Positions 62,853 through 64,000 of a stretch of DNA of 64,000 nt are shown in pieces. Positions within the stretch are counted from its first letter, which is position 1; every line of letters starts with the position of its first letter. The translations under genes were made by a program, and so were the position numbers. This DNA comes from Polynucleobacter sp. AP-Titi-500A-B4 (GTDB lineage Bacteria; Pseudomonadota; Gammaproteobacteria; Burkholderiales; Burkholderiaceae). The stretch lies in NCBI RefSeq assembly GCF_018688095.1, contig NZ_CP061311.1, positions 124,001 to 188,000 of the forward strand. The letters run 5' to 3'. The notes under the pieces are model-generated. The model was not told the DNA's origin. It ran no database searches and saw nothing but the letters and a program-made list of their open reading frames with translations.

Positions 62853-63872
62853 ATGAAAATCTGTGTGATCGGTGGAGGTGGCGCTATTGGCGGCTACCTG
62901 GCTGTCATGCTGGCGCGAGCCGGCAATGAAGTAACCGTGGTTGCGCGCGGCGCTACGCTTGCTGCGATTAAAGAACGTGGTTTGGCATTAATTATGGATG
63001 ACCAGCCAGAGCCATTAGTTGCAGAAGTCAAGGCGGTAGAAAAAATCAGAGACGCAGAAACTCCAGATGTGGTGATCTTGGCGGTGAAGGCACATCAGGT
63101 TGAGCCGATTATTGATGACTTAGCAGCCATCATGGGGCCAGAAACGATTTTGATTCCAATGCAAAACGGAATTCCTTGGTGGTACTTCCAGAAACTTGGC
63201 GGCGATTACCAAGACCATTCCGTTGAAACAGTCGATGCTGGTGGAGTTGCGAAGAATGCGATTAATCCAAACAACATCATTGGGTGCGTGGTGTATCCGG
63301 CAACCTTTACTCAAGCGCCTGGAGTAATTCGTCACGTCGAAGGCAATCGTTTTCCATTGGGTGAGTTGGATGGTAAGGCAACAGAGCGCATTCAGAAGAT
63401 GTCAGAGATGATGGGCGCGGCTGGCTTTAAGTCTCCGATTCTGGATGACATTCGTTCTGAGATTTGGCTCAAGCTGTGGGGCAATATGACCTTTAACCCA
63501 ATCAGCTCATTGACTCACGGTACTTTGGAAGGTATTTGCCAATATCCATTAACCAAAGAATTGGCCCGCAACATGATGGCTGAAGCACAAACTATTGCTG
63601 AAAAATTGGGTGTTACTTTCCGCGTGGATATCGAGCGTCGTATTGCTGGGGCGGAGAAAGTTGGCAAACACAAGACCTCGATGTTGCAAGACTTGGAAGC
63701 TGGGCGTAGCTTAGAGATCGATGCACTCTTGGGTTCTGTAATTGAGTTAGGCAAGATTACTCAAACTCCAACACCATGTTTGAATACCGTCTTTGCTTTG
63801 ACGAAATACCTAGATGAAAACGTGCAGGCTTCTAAAGGTAGTTTGGCATTGCCATCTGTATCTGGATATTAA
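62853..63872 (+). CDS. Ketopantoate reductase family oxidoreductase
   Basis: 339 aa. Rossmann ICVIGGGGAIGGYLAVMLA at the N-terminus, AVKAHQ, PMQNGIPWWYF, and the catalytic helix KLWGNMTFNPISSLTHGT. This is the PanE/ApbA 2-dehydropantoate 2-reductase fold. Members often act on other 2-keto acids, and the pathway is not shown by neighbours. TTTGGGGTT before the ATG acts as ribosome site. Confidence 0.88.
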   Translation: MKICVIGGGGAIGGYLAVMLARAGNEVTVVARGATLAAIKERGLALIMDDQPEPLVAEVKAVEKIRDAETPDVVILAVKAHQVEPIIDDLAAIMGPETILIPMQNGIPWWYFQKLGGDYQDHSVETVDAGGVAKNAINPNNIIGCVVYPATFTQAPGVIRHVEGNRFPLGELDGKATERIQKMSEMMGAAGFKSPILDDIRSEIWLKLWGNMTFNPISSLTHGTLEGICQYPLTKELARNMMAEAQTIAEKLGVTFRVDIERRIAGAEKVGKHKTSMLQDLEAGRSLEIDALLGSVIELGKITQTPTPCLNTVFALTKYLDENVQASKGSLALPSVSGY

Positions 63873-63907
63873 AAAGCAAAAAAGCATCACAGTTTATCTT
63901 CAGCATT

Positions 63908-63943
63908 AAAAAACCCTTGCTACTCAACATAGCAAGGGTTTTT
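63908..63943. terminator. Strong bidirectional terminator
   Basis: AAAAACCCTTGCTA and TAGCAAGGGTTTTT are perfectly complementary with a 7-nt loop. The A-run on one side and T-run on the other suit both the reductase gene and a convergent gene to the right. Confidence 0.85.
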
Positions 63944-63961
63944 GTTTTGGAGATAAGCGAT

Positions 63962-64000
63962 TTATTCGAAGCGATTATCGAGTCGACCAACACCGTCAAT
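63962..64000 (-). CDS. Possible C-terminal end of a convergent gene (cut by window edge)
   Basis: Minus-strand codons ending in TAA at 63962 read IDGVGRLDNRFE. They lie just beyond a bidirectional terminator, where a convergent gene would end. Twelve codons are too few to identify the product or prove coding. Confidence 0.3.
   Translation of the reverse strand: MDGVGRLDNRFE

Noticed and set aside
1..64000. tRNA, rRNA, CRISPR array, insertion sequence, prophage or toxin-antitoxin pair
   Set aside because: Gaps are all under 300 bp and no cloverleaf, spaced-repeat array, transposase or integrase reading frame was seen.

Overview
This window reads as a chromosome segment from a Burkholderiales bacterium, most like Polynucleobacter (Burkholderiaceae). 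That is inferred from gene order and protein character. The order mraZ to ftsZ, peroxiredoxin, lpxC, DUF721/DciA, secA, argJ, DUF815 ATPase, mutT, zapD, coaE, pilD/C/B is the beta-proteobacterial order. The DNA is A+T-leaning for the order, and the genome is very compact: no gap reaches 300 bp, many ATGA overlaps occur, and three convergent gene pairs overlap at their 3' ends. I see no tRNA, rRNA, CRISPR array, insertion sequence or phage gene.

Layout. 1-9003 is mostly minus strand: rmuC (partial), grxD, prmC, prfA, hemA, ung, an M61 peptidase, dsbC and a ubiH-type hydroxylase. A small membrane protein is divergent from hemA. 9044-18348 holds ychF, a MarR-like regulator facing a membrane protein across a perfect palindrome, the rpe-trpE-trpG-trpD-trpC operon, apaG, mltA (with an antisense 37-codon miniORF) and an enoyl-CoA hydratase. 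18358-24698 holds an M20 amidohydrolase, bioA-bioF-bioD divergent from bioB, and coq7. 24699-42456 is a complete dcw (division and cell wall) cluster of 15 genes from mraZ to ftsZ. It is preceded by a readable sigma70 promoter with three MraZ-type repeats and, further upstream, a LexA-type SOS box lying on the -10 of a second promoter. 42457-47359 carries peroxiredoxin, lpxC, dciA-like and secA.

47360-51723 is the clearest accessory element: a tungsten-type aldehyde:ferredoxin oxidoreductase operon lodged between secA and argJ. It comprises a 4x[4Fe-4S] ferredoxin, the W-pterin subunit, an FAD subunit, a MoaD-like protein and an unrecognised 109-aa protein ending in GGG. A 32-bp imperfect inverted repeat sits just before it. 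After it the conserved order resumes: argJ, DUF815 ATPase, mutT, zapD, coaE and a pared-down pilB-pilC-pilD set. The window closes with a CorC-type protein, a DNA alkyltransferase, a squalene/phytoene synthase, an SSS symporter, a ketopantoate-reductase-like enzyme and a strong terminator.

How the genes work together. Most of the window is housekeeping: peptidoglycan precursor synthesis and septation, lipid A commitment (lpxC), Sec export, translation termination (prfA/prmC), tryptophan, biotin, arginine, CoA and ubiquinone synthesis. The points most worth a second look are the AOR operon with its unknown gene and candidate operator, the LexA-like box upstream of the division cluster, the GC-rich hairpin between ftsZ and peroxiredoxin, and the miniORF back-to-back with mltA.
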